From an uncultured Bacteroidales bacterium (GTDB lineage Bacteria > Bacteroidota > Bacteroidia > Bacteroidales > F082): a stretch of 60,538 nt of DNA. Location: contig CALAZZ010000105.1 in the NCBI GenBank assembly GCA_937926515.1, positions 1-60,538 on the forward strand. Direction: 5' to 3'. Positions 9,269 to 17,849 of this stretch are shown piece after piece. The notes beneath the pieces were generated by a model. It did not search any database. It saw nothing but the letters and a program-made list of their open reading frames with translations, and was not told where the DNA came from. Numbering within the stretch: the stretch's first letter is position 1; each line of letters opens with the position of its first letter. Position numbers and translations under genes: made by a program.

Positions 9269-9691
9269 TCAGCTTTCAAGTTTTTTTCGCATAATTAAGA
9301 TATTTTTATTCGCTTTGTATTTATATTCAACCTGATCCATCATTGATTTGATCAGGTAAACACCAAGGCCACCAACTGATCTTTCTGCAACGGGAAGATT
9401 GATATCAGGTTCTGCATTTTGAGTGGGGTCAAAGGCTTTTCCGTCGTCAATCATGCTGATTGACAGTATATTGTCCTGCTTATCAAATACAATCTCGATG
9501 GTGTGTTCGAGCTTATCATCAAATGCATAACCTACCACATTGGTGAAGGCCTCTTCGATCACCAGGTTTAAGGTCAATATCACTGGAGGTGCAATGTTCC
9601 ATGCGACCCCAAGTTCTGCTAGGAACTGTCTTATAGTTTCCAGTTCACTGATTTTATTTGAAAGTTTAAGTTTCTTTCTATGCACTTCCAT
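9269..9691 (-). CDS. RsbW-like anti-sigma factor / serine kinase (HATPase_c_2)
   Basis: A 140-residue GHKL ATPase of the anti-sigma serine kinase family. The N-box is EEAFTN (Glu46, Glu47, Asn51), the G1 box is DDGKAFDP (Asp82, Asp83, Gly84) and the G2 box is GGLGV (107-111). Family members phosphorylate a serine on STAS antagonists and in some cases sequester a sigma factor. The start ATG lies 14 bases inside the upstream SpoIIE phosphatase gene, so kinase and phosphatase are translationally coupled. Likely substrates are the STAS proteins at 5013-6230, 991-3213 or 20432-20767. No cognate sigma-B-type factor is present here, so the output may not be transcription. Confidence 0.88.
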   Translation of the reverse strand: MEVHRKKLKLSNKISELETIRQFLAELGVAWNIAPPVILTLNLVIEEAFTNVVGYAFDDKLEHTIEIVFDKQDNILSISMIDDGKAFDPTQNAEPDINLPVAERSVGGLGVYLIKSMMDQVEYKYKANKNILIMRKKLES

Positions 9692-11612
9692 TACCTTTAA
9701 AATTAATGGACATCATTGTGATATCATCTGATTGCTCAAACCCGTCAACATGCTTATCGATACTCTCGGTCATAAACCGGATCATGCTTTGAGGATCAGC
9801 ATCATTGTATTTTGAAATTACTTCATGAATTTTTTCTTCGCCAAAAAGTTCATGGCTGGCATTTTCTGCTTCACTAACACCATCCGTGTAGGTAAATATC
9901 TTTTCTCCGTGAAGCAATTTGATCGTGGATTCACTATATGGATAATCTCCCACAAGCCCCAGCGGAATTGAAGTACCCATATCCATAAACAACACCTTAC
10001 CATTTTTCTTTATATATAGTGGTGGGTTGTGTCCTGCATTTGCATACCTAAGTTCCCCGGTTTCAATATCCAGTATTCCAAGAAAGAAGGTAACAAACAT
10101 ACATGAATCGTTATTGAGCGAAAGTGATTTGTTAAGTACATTCATAATGGCTGATGGAGTTTTATGCTTGTCGGCAATAGATCGCAACAGCGTACGCGTT
10201 ACAGCCATGAATAGCGATGCAGGAACACCCTTTCCAGATACATCACCAATGGCAAAGCAGAATTTATTTTTGTCGAGCACAAAAAAATCATATAGATCAC
10301 CGCCCACTTCCTTGGCAGAATTAAGCATGGCATATAGATCTATCTGTGGTAAATCGGGAAAAGGTGGAAAAGAGTGTGGAATCATCGACATCTGAATATC
10401 GCGTGCAATGCGCAATTCACTTTCGATTTTCTCCTTTGCTGAAGTGGTTTGTTTAAGATCTTCTATATAAATAGCCAGTTGGTCCTGCATATACTTAAAG
10501 GCATTGTTCAACTCTTGCATCTCAATGCTGTTCAGTTCTTTGGGCAATTCCACTTCAAAATTTCCCTGTGCAATTTCATGTGCGGAGTTTGAGAACTGCT
10601 GCAATGGAGCAGCCAGCCTTCTCACGATCCCTGTAGTTACTAGGCTGATTATCAGTAATCCCACTGCAATCAACACCAACAATAGCAAATTCATCTGTTT
10701 TAATGAGGCATACATCTCATCATCGGGATAAACCACAGCAATGGACCAGCGGAGTGAGTTGAGGTGGGTATAATAGATCCATCTTTTGTTTCGACCGGGG
10801 ATATTATAGGACCTAAAATTGCTTTTCCCCTGCATAAGCTCGCGGCCTATTTCTCTCATAACAGGGGCATTCCACTCCTCCGAAGTAGAAAAGATGCTTG
10901 TATTCATGATTTGCGTTTTATCGGGGTGCGTAACAGCCACTCCGTTGCGTGTGATCATAAAAGCATAGCCGGTTTCAAAAATTTTAACTTCGGAAATGTA
11001 GTCCGTTAATTTGTCTAACTCCACATCGATAGTGGCCACACCAATAAAATGGGGGGTCCCATCCCGGTTAATATAAATGGGATGAGAATAGGTGGTCATC
11101 AGCATATTACCCCCACCTTCATCAAAATAAGGCTCTGACCAATATGGCTTATTTAGCATTTTTGGTATTTGATACCAATCCATATAAAAATATTGGTACT
11201 CATTGCCACCTAGGAAACTGGTATTGATTTCATCATTATGGCGATACACATAAGGCATGAAATACTTGCCTTTATCAGGAAAATAATAGGGTTCAAAAGC
11301 TATACAGCTACCATCGATACTGGGGTTACGCTCCACAATTTCTTCCAGAATCCGGATCAGGCTATCCTCCTGGAAAAATCCTAAACCTATAGAAGCACTT
11401 ACCAATTGGGGGATCTTTTCCAGAGGTTTCAATTCGCTTTCAACTTTACCAACAATGTTTCCGGCCAGTTGAATGGCATATTCCCTGGTAGTCTTCTGGA
11501 TGCTATTTCGGGCATAAAAATAGTAAAGGGTGAGAATCAGTACAAAAAGAGTTGCAGTTATGAGTAGCACCCTGGTGATTATACGAAATGACAAGCTCTT
11601 CTTATTAAGCAT
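9678..11612 (-). CDS. membrane sensor phosphatase: Cache - HAMP - SpoIIE (PP2C)
   Basis: A 644-residue protein. A transmembrane helix near 10-30 is followed by a periplasmic double-Cache-like ligand domain (about 35-290), a second helix (about 305-325), HAMP (about 325-380), a short coiled coil, and a SpoIIE-type PP2C phosphatase (about 395-635). Metal-binding motifs are intact: GGD at 437-439, DVSGKG from Asp457, YANAGHNPP, YTDGVSEAE and SDDIT. It should dephosphorylate STAS antagonists in response to a periplasmic ligand. The gene is 3 bases downstream of the NMT1-like binding protein and overlaps the RsbW-like kinase, giving a complete input-phosphatase-kinase set. The ATG at 11612 is well placed before the first helix. 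Confidence 0.92.
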   Translation of the reverse strand: MLNKKSLSFRIITRVLLITATLFVLILTLYYFYARNSIQKTTREYAIQLAGNIVGKVESELKPLEKIPQLVSASIGLGFFQEDSLIRILEEIVERNPSIDGSCIAFEPYYFPDKGKYFMPYVYRHNDEINTSFLGGNEYQYFYMDWYQIPKMLNKPYWSEPYFDEGGGNMLMTTYSHPIYINRDGTPHFIGVATIDVELDKLTDYISEVKIFETGYAFMITRNGVAVTHPDKTQIMNTSIFSTSEEWNAPVMREIGRELMQGKSNFRSYNIPGRNKRWIYYTHLNSLRWSIAVVYPDDEMYASLKQMNLLLLVLIAVGLLIISLVTTGIVRRLAAPLQQFSNSAHEIAQGNFEVELPKELNSIEMQELNNAFKYMQDQLAIYIEDLKQTTSAKEKIESELRIARDIQMSMIPHSFPPFPDLPQIDLYAMLNSAKEVGGDLYDFFVLDKNKFCFAIGDVSGKGVPASLFMAVTRTLLRSIADKHKTPSAIMNVLNKSLSLNNDSCMFVTFFLGILDIETGELRYANAGHNPPLYIKKNGKVLFMDMGTSIPLGLVGDYPYSESTIKLLHGEKIFTYTDGVSEAENASHELFGEEKIHEVISKYNDADPQSMIRFMTESIDKHVDGFEQSDDITMMSINFKGNGSA

Positions 11613-11615
11613 CTT

Positions 11616-12599
11616 TTAATTGCTTTGGGGTAAGTTCAATGCCGGTTTGAAAAATTCATTGTATTCCAACTGAAAATCAAGATCGTACTGATAGCGAATA
11701 ATCTCAAAAGCTTGCATAAAGTCATCCCTATGAAGCTTGCCGGGAATCAAATTCTTATTATCCAGATCTATCATTTCCAGCACCTTATCCAACATCCAGC
11801 TTTGGTGGGCTTTGTTAGAAGGAATCCTGTTATCTCGCATGATATCGATCACCAATTGCAGCACATAGTCTTTATTCTTCGCTGCAAAAGCCCAACCGCG
11901 CAAAGTTGCATCGACAAAAGCACGAAGCTCTTCCTTTTTGTTGACTGCTGTCTCCCGTAAAGTGTAGAGCCCATCTTCAGGAATATTGAATCCATAATCG
12001 GTTGCGAAAAAAATATTGAGTTCTTCCCGGTCAATCCCACTTAGATATATCTGATTGAATTCGTTATAGTACATCACAGTCATCACATCAATGCCTCCCA
12101 GTAAAAAGAGGTTTACAGTTGACAATAATGGTACCCATTCCACCTCAACAGCGAACTTATCCATCATGGCCCGTGGCAGTTCGTCGAATCCACTCAACCA
12201 AATCCCGACTTGCTTGCCGTCAAAATCCTCAATAGTTTCAATACCACTATCTTTCTTTGCCACAAACATAATGGCTGAATGCTGCGAAAGCTGTGCAATA
12301 TTAACTACATCAAGACCTTTATGCTTAACCTGCATGGCTGTAATTAAAAAAAGCGATATCACATCCGCTTCTCCGGTTGCCAGAAACTCAACCGCATTCA
12401 CCGAGGCTGAAGGGTGAATAATATCCACCTCGATTCCGGCCTCCTCATAATATCCTTGATCTTTTGCAGCATAGTAACCCGCAAACTGGGCTTGCGGCAT
12501 CCAATGGGCCGAAAAAACCAGTTTTGGCTTTTGTCCCAAAGCTTGCATCACAGCAATAAAAATCAGAATAAATGAGAAGGTGGTTTTATACATATTCAT
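11616..12599 (-). CDS. periplasmic NMT1/THI5-like binding protein
   Basis: A 327-residue secreted protein. Its N-terminal signal peptide (hydrophobic core FSFILIFIAVMQAL) ends near the GQKP site, followed by an NMT1/THI5/SsuA-type periplasmic fold: WMPQAQFAGYYAAKDQGYYEEAG is the family's hallmark N-terminal block and LATGEADV the second. Relatives bind thiamine precursors or sulfonates for ABC import, but no SsuB/SsuC partner is present. Instead the gene is 3 bases upstream of a SpoIIE phosphatase with a periplasmic sensor domain, so it may present a ligand to that sensor. A TTG at 12614 is possible; I chose the ATG at 12599, which keeps a standard signal peptide. Confidence 0.85.
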   Translation of the reverse strand: MNMYKTTFSFILIFIAVMQALGQKPKLVFSAHWMPQAQFAGYYAAKDQGYYEEAGIEVDIIHPSASVNAVEFLATGEADVISLFLITAMQVKHKGLDVVNIAQLSQHSAIMFVAKKDSGIETIEDFDGKQVGIWLSGFDELPRAMMDKFAVEVEWVPLLSTVNLFLLGGIDVMTVMYYNEFNQIYLSGIDREELNIFFATDYGFNIPEDGLYTLRETAVNKKEELRAFVDATLRGWAFAAKNKDYVLQLVIDIMRDNRIPSNKAHQSWMLDKVLEMIDLDNKNLIPGKLHRDDFMQAFEIIRYQYDLDFQLEYNEFFKPALNLPQSN

Positions 12600-12636
12600 G
12601 GCAGAAAATTTCAAATCCTAAAATTAAGATAAAAAA

Positions 12637-15585
12637 CTAGTTGCCGAGCAATTTGAGCGAAAACATCCATTGTTCGGACGGTCCAAGTCCTTCCTCAAAC
12701 TTGCGGGCATAGCCCACTGACCAGGTTGTTTTGAGGTATGAGAACAGCACCAACTCAAGGTCAAATTGAACTCCGGCATTGAACACATTCCGTGTTTCGC
12801 TGGAGTAATCAGGATTTAGTAGCATATGGGTGCCAAAAACAGCACTTTTAAGAAAAGTAGGATACAACCAGGTGGCACCCAAATCTCTCAGCCTTAAAGG
12901 TCTTATATTGAGGTCGGCCATAGTTTTTATAAAATTATGCGCCTGCAAGGCATCAATGTCTACCCCAGGAAAAGCCAAAACTTTTCTATATTGTTCGGGG
13001 GCCTGCCAATCAACATAATTATTTCGAAAGCTACCAAAATAAAAACTTGAATATGGAGCATCACGTTTACCAAATGACTGGCCGGCACTATTCCGTATCC
13101 AAAAGCTGGTATTTCGCAGTCCCGGAACCAGCCACCCCACATGCTGCTCTGAAATGAGTGACGGATATATGCTGCCTTTTACAATATAGCTATAACCCAA
13201 TATATTCCAACTGTAACCCATTTCATCACCCTCGCCTCCCAGACTTCTCCTGAGCTTTGAAACGCCAATATCCCCCGAAACACTCTGCAGGCTGCGTATA
13301 GGTGAAGCAATATTCTGGAACTCAGGCAGCACCTCCAAATCACCATAGTGGTTAATGTTGAAACCATATTGCCAGCGAAAAGGCGCTCTGATGGTCATCG
13401 ATTTCTTATTGCTGATTCCGATTGAATATCCTGCACGGCTGCGCTTTGTGGGCCCAAAAAGGTCATAAAAATCGGATGTATTTAGCGAAGCATGGAATCC
13501 CCAAGTCCAATAATTTAGATTCAACTCAGCATGAAATTTTTGCTTGTCGTGGTATGAACTCCATGGAGATCCAGCTATAAATAAATTTGCAGTAGACAGG
13601 CCAATCTGGTCGCGCCAATTTAATCGGTACCCCACAACAGCTGTTTTCTTAAACCCGGCCACATCCGGATAGGCACTGGTCAAACGCATATTTTTCAATG
13701 GATAATAGGCCTCCTCGGCAAGCTTGAGTGAATCCAGGTTGATGCGGTTTGCCGGTGGCAGTGAGTAGGCTTCTATTTGCGGGTTTCGCTCATATACCAT
13801 ATTTCCGGCATAATCAATGGCGTTAGCTGAATGAATCACTTGATGTGGAATCATGCCCGGCAACATACCGTTTCGATAGAAACGCAGCACCAAAAGAGAA
13901 TCGTTCTTAAGCTGCAACGGTTGAAAAAGTCCGTTCTCATCATTGGAGAGCAACTCAAATATTTTATCTTCTAAACCGATACGCCAAATATTTGAAACTC
14001 CTGTATAATAGGAAGTTCCAATCAGGTACTGATCATCGAGGCTGAATTTGAACTGATTCAATGTGTTGTCTTCCAACTCAAAAACTGTCTCAAACTTTCT
14101 TATGCCAATTTCGAGATCCGCAATCTCAAACATGATAAGGGATTGTTCGCCCCGCACACCGGTGCTGGTTAAAACAATCCGTTTGCCGTCATTTGAAATG
14201 GCAGGGTCAAGAATTGAGCGTCCGAAATCAGCAGTAAACATTGGAATGTGCTCGGTGTATGGTTCAGGTATCTTCACCAGGCTGGCGTACCCATTATCAT
14301 GACGTATACCCCACAGGCTGCGGTCAACAGGATTAAAAACCAGGTTACCTGTACGGGAAAAAGGTATTTTCGTCACCTTGCGACCGCTTGCAATATCAAT
14401 GCTGACCAGGCTGCGGTATTTGCTATTTTGCTCGCTAATGAACAATTGACCTTTTTCAGCATCATAAGCCAGAAAAGTCACCGTGTAAAGCACAGGCGAA
14501 TCCAGGGATGAAATTTTTCTGATCTTGCCCGTGGGTACATCAAGTTCTATAATTTGCGATATAGCTCCAGGTCGATTGATGGCGGCATATACTTTTTGAG
14601 TTTGAGAATTATAGGCATAATTTGAGCATGAACCGAGTGGTTCAGCTGTGATCGGTGAAAATGGGGTGATGGGATACTGGTTCAGCAGGTCCAGGTTTTT
14701 CTGCTGGAAACTAGTTTCAAAATCAATCCAATCCTGCCATGATTCCTTTACTGATTTACCATATACATTTTTAAATTGACTGGCATAGAATGCCTTACTG
14801 TCGTCAGTACGTTTATAGAGTGATATCAGTTTGTTTTCACCATAAGTAGCCGAAAGGTAATTGACAAAGCGTGTTCCATACAGGTATGCATTAGCCCCAA
14901 CCTGAAAGTCGATCGTAGTGCCTTCGGTTTCCAGACCAACAACCGAGTAAAGCGACTCATTCTCATTGATAATGCTTCGAAAATACATTTCATCATATGG
15001 TCCCAGGCTTCGGCCTAGCCCACCTGACATCCATGTTTCGAGGTAGCAGGCAATGCCTTCGTGAAACCAGCGTGGTGCATACCAACGGGGTGTGGTCAAA
15101 TAGCTCCATAAAGCAGTGATTGGGTTTTTTTCATCGCGGCGCACTTTTCCCAAAAAAAAGCGACGCCAAAAGAGGTCTTTGCTATTTGCCCTATCAGCCA
15201 GGGTAACATGCGTTAGCTCATGACTCGAAAGCCATTGAAAGCGCTCGTTAGATGGGATAATGCTAAAAGCATAATTAAATGGTGAAATCCCGATTATGAC
15301 CATGTTCTCAGGCATCACAATGGCACCCCCATGCCCGTTGTCCTCAAAATCAGTCAAGAGCACATAGGTTCTATTGTGGGCATAATCCCAGTGCTTTTTG
15401 TGAAACTCTAACGCATTATGAAAGGTACCGGCAACATGAGGCATGAGGTAAGAATAGCGATTGCCAAAATAAATCAACTCCATTTCATTGGTGCTAAAGC
15501 GGTTGATACGCTGACCGTAAACCATAGTAAGCATTGGAAGACAAGCCAATAAAAAAGCCAGGACAGGTTTTAGCAGCAGGTTCAT
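12637..15585 (-). CDS. secreted gluzincin metallopeptidase-like protein with beta-propeller and outer-membrane barrel regions
   Basis: A 982-residue protein starting with a signal peptide (MNLLLKPVLAFLLACLPM). The ATG at 15585 is preferred over an upstream in-frame start 25 codons earlier because it begins the signal peptide. The N-terminal third has a zinc peptidase signature, His122-Glu-Leu-Thr-His126 with Glu176 in a HEG motif about 50 residues later, as in peptidase MA/gluzincin proteins. The middle has repeated strand patterns like TolB/WD40 propellers (for example ISNDGKRIVLTS, FSLDDQYLIGTS). The C-terminal ~300 residues are rich in alternating aromatic strands and end in ...MFSLKLLGN, like an outer-membrane barrel. 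The substrate is unknown. It lies 37 bases upstream of the NMT1-like gene on the same strand, so it may be the first gene of that operon. Confidence 0.75.
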   Translation of the reverse strand: MNLLLKPVLAFLLACLPMLTMVYGQRINRFSTNEMELIYFGNRYSYLMPHVAGTFHNALEFHKKHWDYAHNRTYVLLTDFEDNGHGGAIVMPENMVIIGISPFNYAFSIIPSNERFQWLSSHELTHVTLADRANSKDLFWRRFFLGKVRRDEKNPITALWSYLTTPRWYAPRWFHEGIACYLETWMSGGLGRSLGPYDEMYFRSIINENESLYSVVGLETEGTTIDFQVGANAYLYGTRFVNYLSATYGENKLISLYKRTDDSKAFYASQFKNVYGKSVKESWQDWIDFETSFQQKNLDLLNQYPITPFSPITAEPLGSCSNYAYNSQTQKVYAAINRPGAISQIIELDVPTGKIRKISSLDSPVLYTVTFLAYDAEKGQLFISEQNSKYRSLVSIDIASGRKVTKIPFSRTGNLVFNPVDRSLWGIRHDNGYASLVKIPEPYTEHIPMFTADFGRSILDPAISNDGKRIVLTSTGVRGEQSLIMFEIADLEIGIRKFETVFELEDNTLNQFKFSLDDQYLIGTSYYTGVSNIWRIGLEDKIFELLSNDENGLFQPLQLKNDSLLVLRFYRNGMLPGMIPHQVIHSANAIDYAGNMVYERNPQIEAYSLPPANRINLDSLKLAEEAYYPLKNMRLTSAYPDVAGFKKTAVVGYRLNWRDQIGLSTANLFIAGSPWSSYHDKQKFHAELNLNYWTWGFHASLNTSDFYDLFGPTKRSRAGYSIGISNKKSMTIRAPFRWQYGFNINHYGDLEVLPEFQNIASPIRSLQSVSGDIGVSKLRRSLGGEGDEMGYSWNILGYSYIVKGSIYPSLISEQHVGWLVPGLRNTSFWIRNSAGQSFGKRDAPYSSFYFGSFRNNYVDWQAPEQYRKVLAFPGVDIDALQAHNFIKTMADLNIRPLRLRDLGATWLYPTFLKSAVFGTHMLLNPDYSSETRNVFNAGVQFDLELVLFSYLKTTWSVGYARKFEEGLGPSEQWMFSLKLLGN

Positions 15586-15700
15586 AATGGCTATTTGGGA
15601 ATTACATAGTACAATTTTAGTCCGATCAGATGACAAATCTGTTAAGTCTTTGCTGGGCACAACTCCTCACTCTGGAAGCCAAAACTGTGTTTTGTGACTT

Positions 15701-16699
15701 TCAGTAACTCAGCTTCAATGATTCCATGTCAGCAACAACGCTCAAGCTTTCAAAATTCCCCAACTGTGTCACCAGCAATTGTTCATTAAACTGCATAAGA
15801 CCCAAATTTTCAGTACTTGGAATTAATAAAATCGTTCCCAACTGCTCTTCACCAAAAATGAAATTAAGTTGTTCAATATTATTCATCATCACAGCTGATA
15901 GCTCTTCCATATTGCAAATACAAGGAAAGTCGAATCCAAGCATTTCCGCGTCGAGCAAAAACTGTTGATCAATTGCATGAATCCCTACCTCAGATGTGAT
16001 TGTTTTTCTACTCTCACCAGATGACTTAAACTGCTGCTTATCCAGATAACTCAACACAGGCTTATTCTGTGATAGAATAGCACCATTGGCCAGATTGAAA
16101 AGCAGAATATCATGGGCTTCTTCGAGCAATTCATTGTTCAATTGCCGGTTTTCATCCAAATAGGAAGCCATGGCTTTCATATAATTCATCAGTATCGCAT
16201 CGTGATGTTTAATGCGTACAATGGCATTCTGTGCCTGGTTCAGGTAGTGGATAACCGGTAGGGTCTCATTGTCATCAAGGCTCACTATCAGAGTTAAAGC
16301 CTCGAAGATATCGTTACGGGCAGCTTCAAGATACTGGCTATATTGTTCAAGCGCATCTGCATAAGGGTAGTACAGCTTATTAAAGTCTTCAACCTTTGTT
16401 GTCCGGCTGAGTACCTGTTGTGCATCAGTTGAAGTCCGAAGCGCCTGATAATAGTAATACATGAGGTACTGCTCATATTGGTTGCGCTTCAGACTGTCAT
16501 CCAATAGCGCGTTGCGTAACTGAATATCCTCTTGCGAAATCTTTATATTCCGGTACCGGTCGAGTTTACCAATGCTTCCTGCAATATTATCTTCTGCCGG
16601 CGGTATTCGATTGATTGAATATCCAATTAAAAAACCCACTACCAGGGCGGCAATAGCCATGAGCCATATCTGATTTGTTTTTTTGGTTTTCTTTTCCAT
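15701..16699 (-). CDS. membrane-anchored protein, tandem paralogue 1 (unknown function)
   Basis: A 332-residue protein with a basic N-terminus and a single signal anchor (WLMAIAALVVGFLIGYSI). A helical region of about 200 residues closely resembles the neighbouring gene at 16780-17772; shared blocks include AGSIGKLDRYRNIKI, LMYYYYQAL and LNQAQNAI. The last ~90 residues carry a degenerate short repeat of the form E-x-L-(G/S/N) every 9-13 residues. I do not recognise the family. It is downstream of an ECF sigma factor and an anti-sigma-like gene on the same strand, so it may be a target or part of the same stress module. Start chosen at MEKKTKK (16699), which places lysines directly before the anchor; the frame is open seven codons further. 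Confidence 0.6.
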   Translation of the reverse strand: MEKKTKKTNQIWLMAIAALVVGFLIGYSINRIPPAEDNIAGSIGKLDRYRNIKISQEDIQLRNALLDDSLKRNQYEQYLMYYYYQALRTSTDAQQVLSRTTKVEDFNKLYYPYADALEQYSQYLEAARNDIFEALTLIVSLDDNETLPVIHYLNQAQNAIVRIKHHDAILMNYMKAMASYLDENRQLNNELLEEAHDILLFNLANGAILSQNKPVLSYLDKQQFKSSGESRKTITSEVGIHAIDQQFLLDAEMLGFDFPCICNMEELSAVMMNNIEQLNFIFGEEQLGTILLIPSTENLGLMQFNEQLLVTQLGNFESLSVVADMESLKLSY

Positions 16700-16779
16700 T
16701 ACACTTGTTTTTAGATTCAATGAATTGTTTACAAATGTTAGATCGATCTAATCTATCAAAAGTACATTGGAGATCCGGG

Positions 16780-17772
16780 TCACCATATAACGATACCCAT
16801 AAATTCCATTTCAATCATTTCCGAATCGAATAACAGGCCTAAATCATCCATACTTCCCAATACAGATGATAAACGCTGCTCACTTGAGATCAACATTCCT
16901 AAATTTTCGGGATGCCCGCCTGATAAAGACGACAATTGTTCAGTGTTAAATAATACATGAAGCTTCTCTAAATCCGGCAAAAACTCTGTTCCAAGCTGCT
17001 CCGTATTACCTATGCCCAGGTTTTCGCCATCAAGTAAAACCATGCTGCGAAATGACTCCAAATTGCTGCTTGAAATGGCTTCAGCTAATTCCTCTCCTTC
17101 ATTGAGTAGTTTCTTTTGTTCCAGGTAATTAAGCACAGGCTTATTCTGGGTGAGCAGTGCTGATTGCATCAAATTGATAACCAAAATATCGTGAGCATCC
17201 ATAAGTTCAGTGTATAAGGTGTCTGGATGGTCATGAATATAATTGCCGATGGCATCCATAAAGTTCATCAATGTAGCATCGTGGTTGCGAATACGTGAGA
17301 TGGCATTTTGAGCCTGGTTCAATTCCTTAATGACCGGAACATTAGATTGGTTTTCGATATCCAAAATCAGGCTGACAGCACGCAACAGATCCTGCCTTGC
17401 TGATTCGAGATAAGTACTGAAACTGTTCAATGCCTTGGCATAAGGCCTGTGATAATTGCTGAAGTCATCTACCTGTTCACTAAGTTTTAATACTTCTTCT
17501 ACATCCATAGAGGTTTTGAGCGAACGATAGTAATAATACATCAGGTAATTCCCATATTGGGTGCGTTTTTCGGTATCATCCATCAGTTCATTGCGAAGCA
17601 TGATATCGTCTTCGGTAATTTTAATGTTCCTGTATCGGTCCACACGGCCAATGGAACCAGCAAGATCATCATTTTCAGGAGCTTGATTATTAATTGAGAA
17701 TCCAATTAAGAACCCTGCTGCCAACGCTGCTAATGTGAAAAGCAGCGTTTGGGTTGTGTTTTCCTTTTTCAT
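16780..17772 (-). CDS. membrane-anchored protein, tandem paralogue 2 (unknown function)
   Basis: A 330-residue paralogue of the next gene downstream. It has a signal anchor at residues 9-27, a conserved AGSIGRVDRYRNIKI block just after the membrane, and a tetra-tyrosine LMYYYYRSLKTS block. A predominantly helical middle is followed by a C-terminal tail with repeated EQL/ENLG/DDLG units. The topology suggests a short cytosolic N-terminus and a periplasmic body. The two copies most likely arose by tandem duplication. The gene follows the anti-sigma-like gene by 77 bases on the same strand. Function unknown; co-expression with the ECF sigma system is inferred from position only. Confidence 0.6.
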   Translation of the reverse strand: MKKENTTQTLLFTLAALAAGFLIGFSINNQAPENDDLAGSIGRVDRYRNIKITEDDIMLRNELMDDTEKRTQYGNYLMYYYYRSLKTSMDVEEVLKLSEQVDDFSNYHRPYAKALNSFSTYLESARQDLLRAVSLILDIENQSNVPVIKELNQAQNAISRIRNHDATLMNFMDAIGNYIHDHPDTLYTELMDAHDILVINLMQSALLTQNKPVLNYLEQKKLLNEGEELAEAISSSNLESFRSMVLLDGENLGIGNTEQLGTEFLPDLEKLHVLFNTEQLSSLSGGHPENLGMLISSEQRLSSVLGSMDDLGLLFDSEMIEMEFMGIVIW

Positions 17773-17849
17773 TTTGTTTCATGTTTGGTTTGTGTATAAT
17801 TGAACTTGTTTATAAATAAATATGATCGTACATCGGAGAAGTTGGGTTC

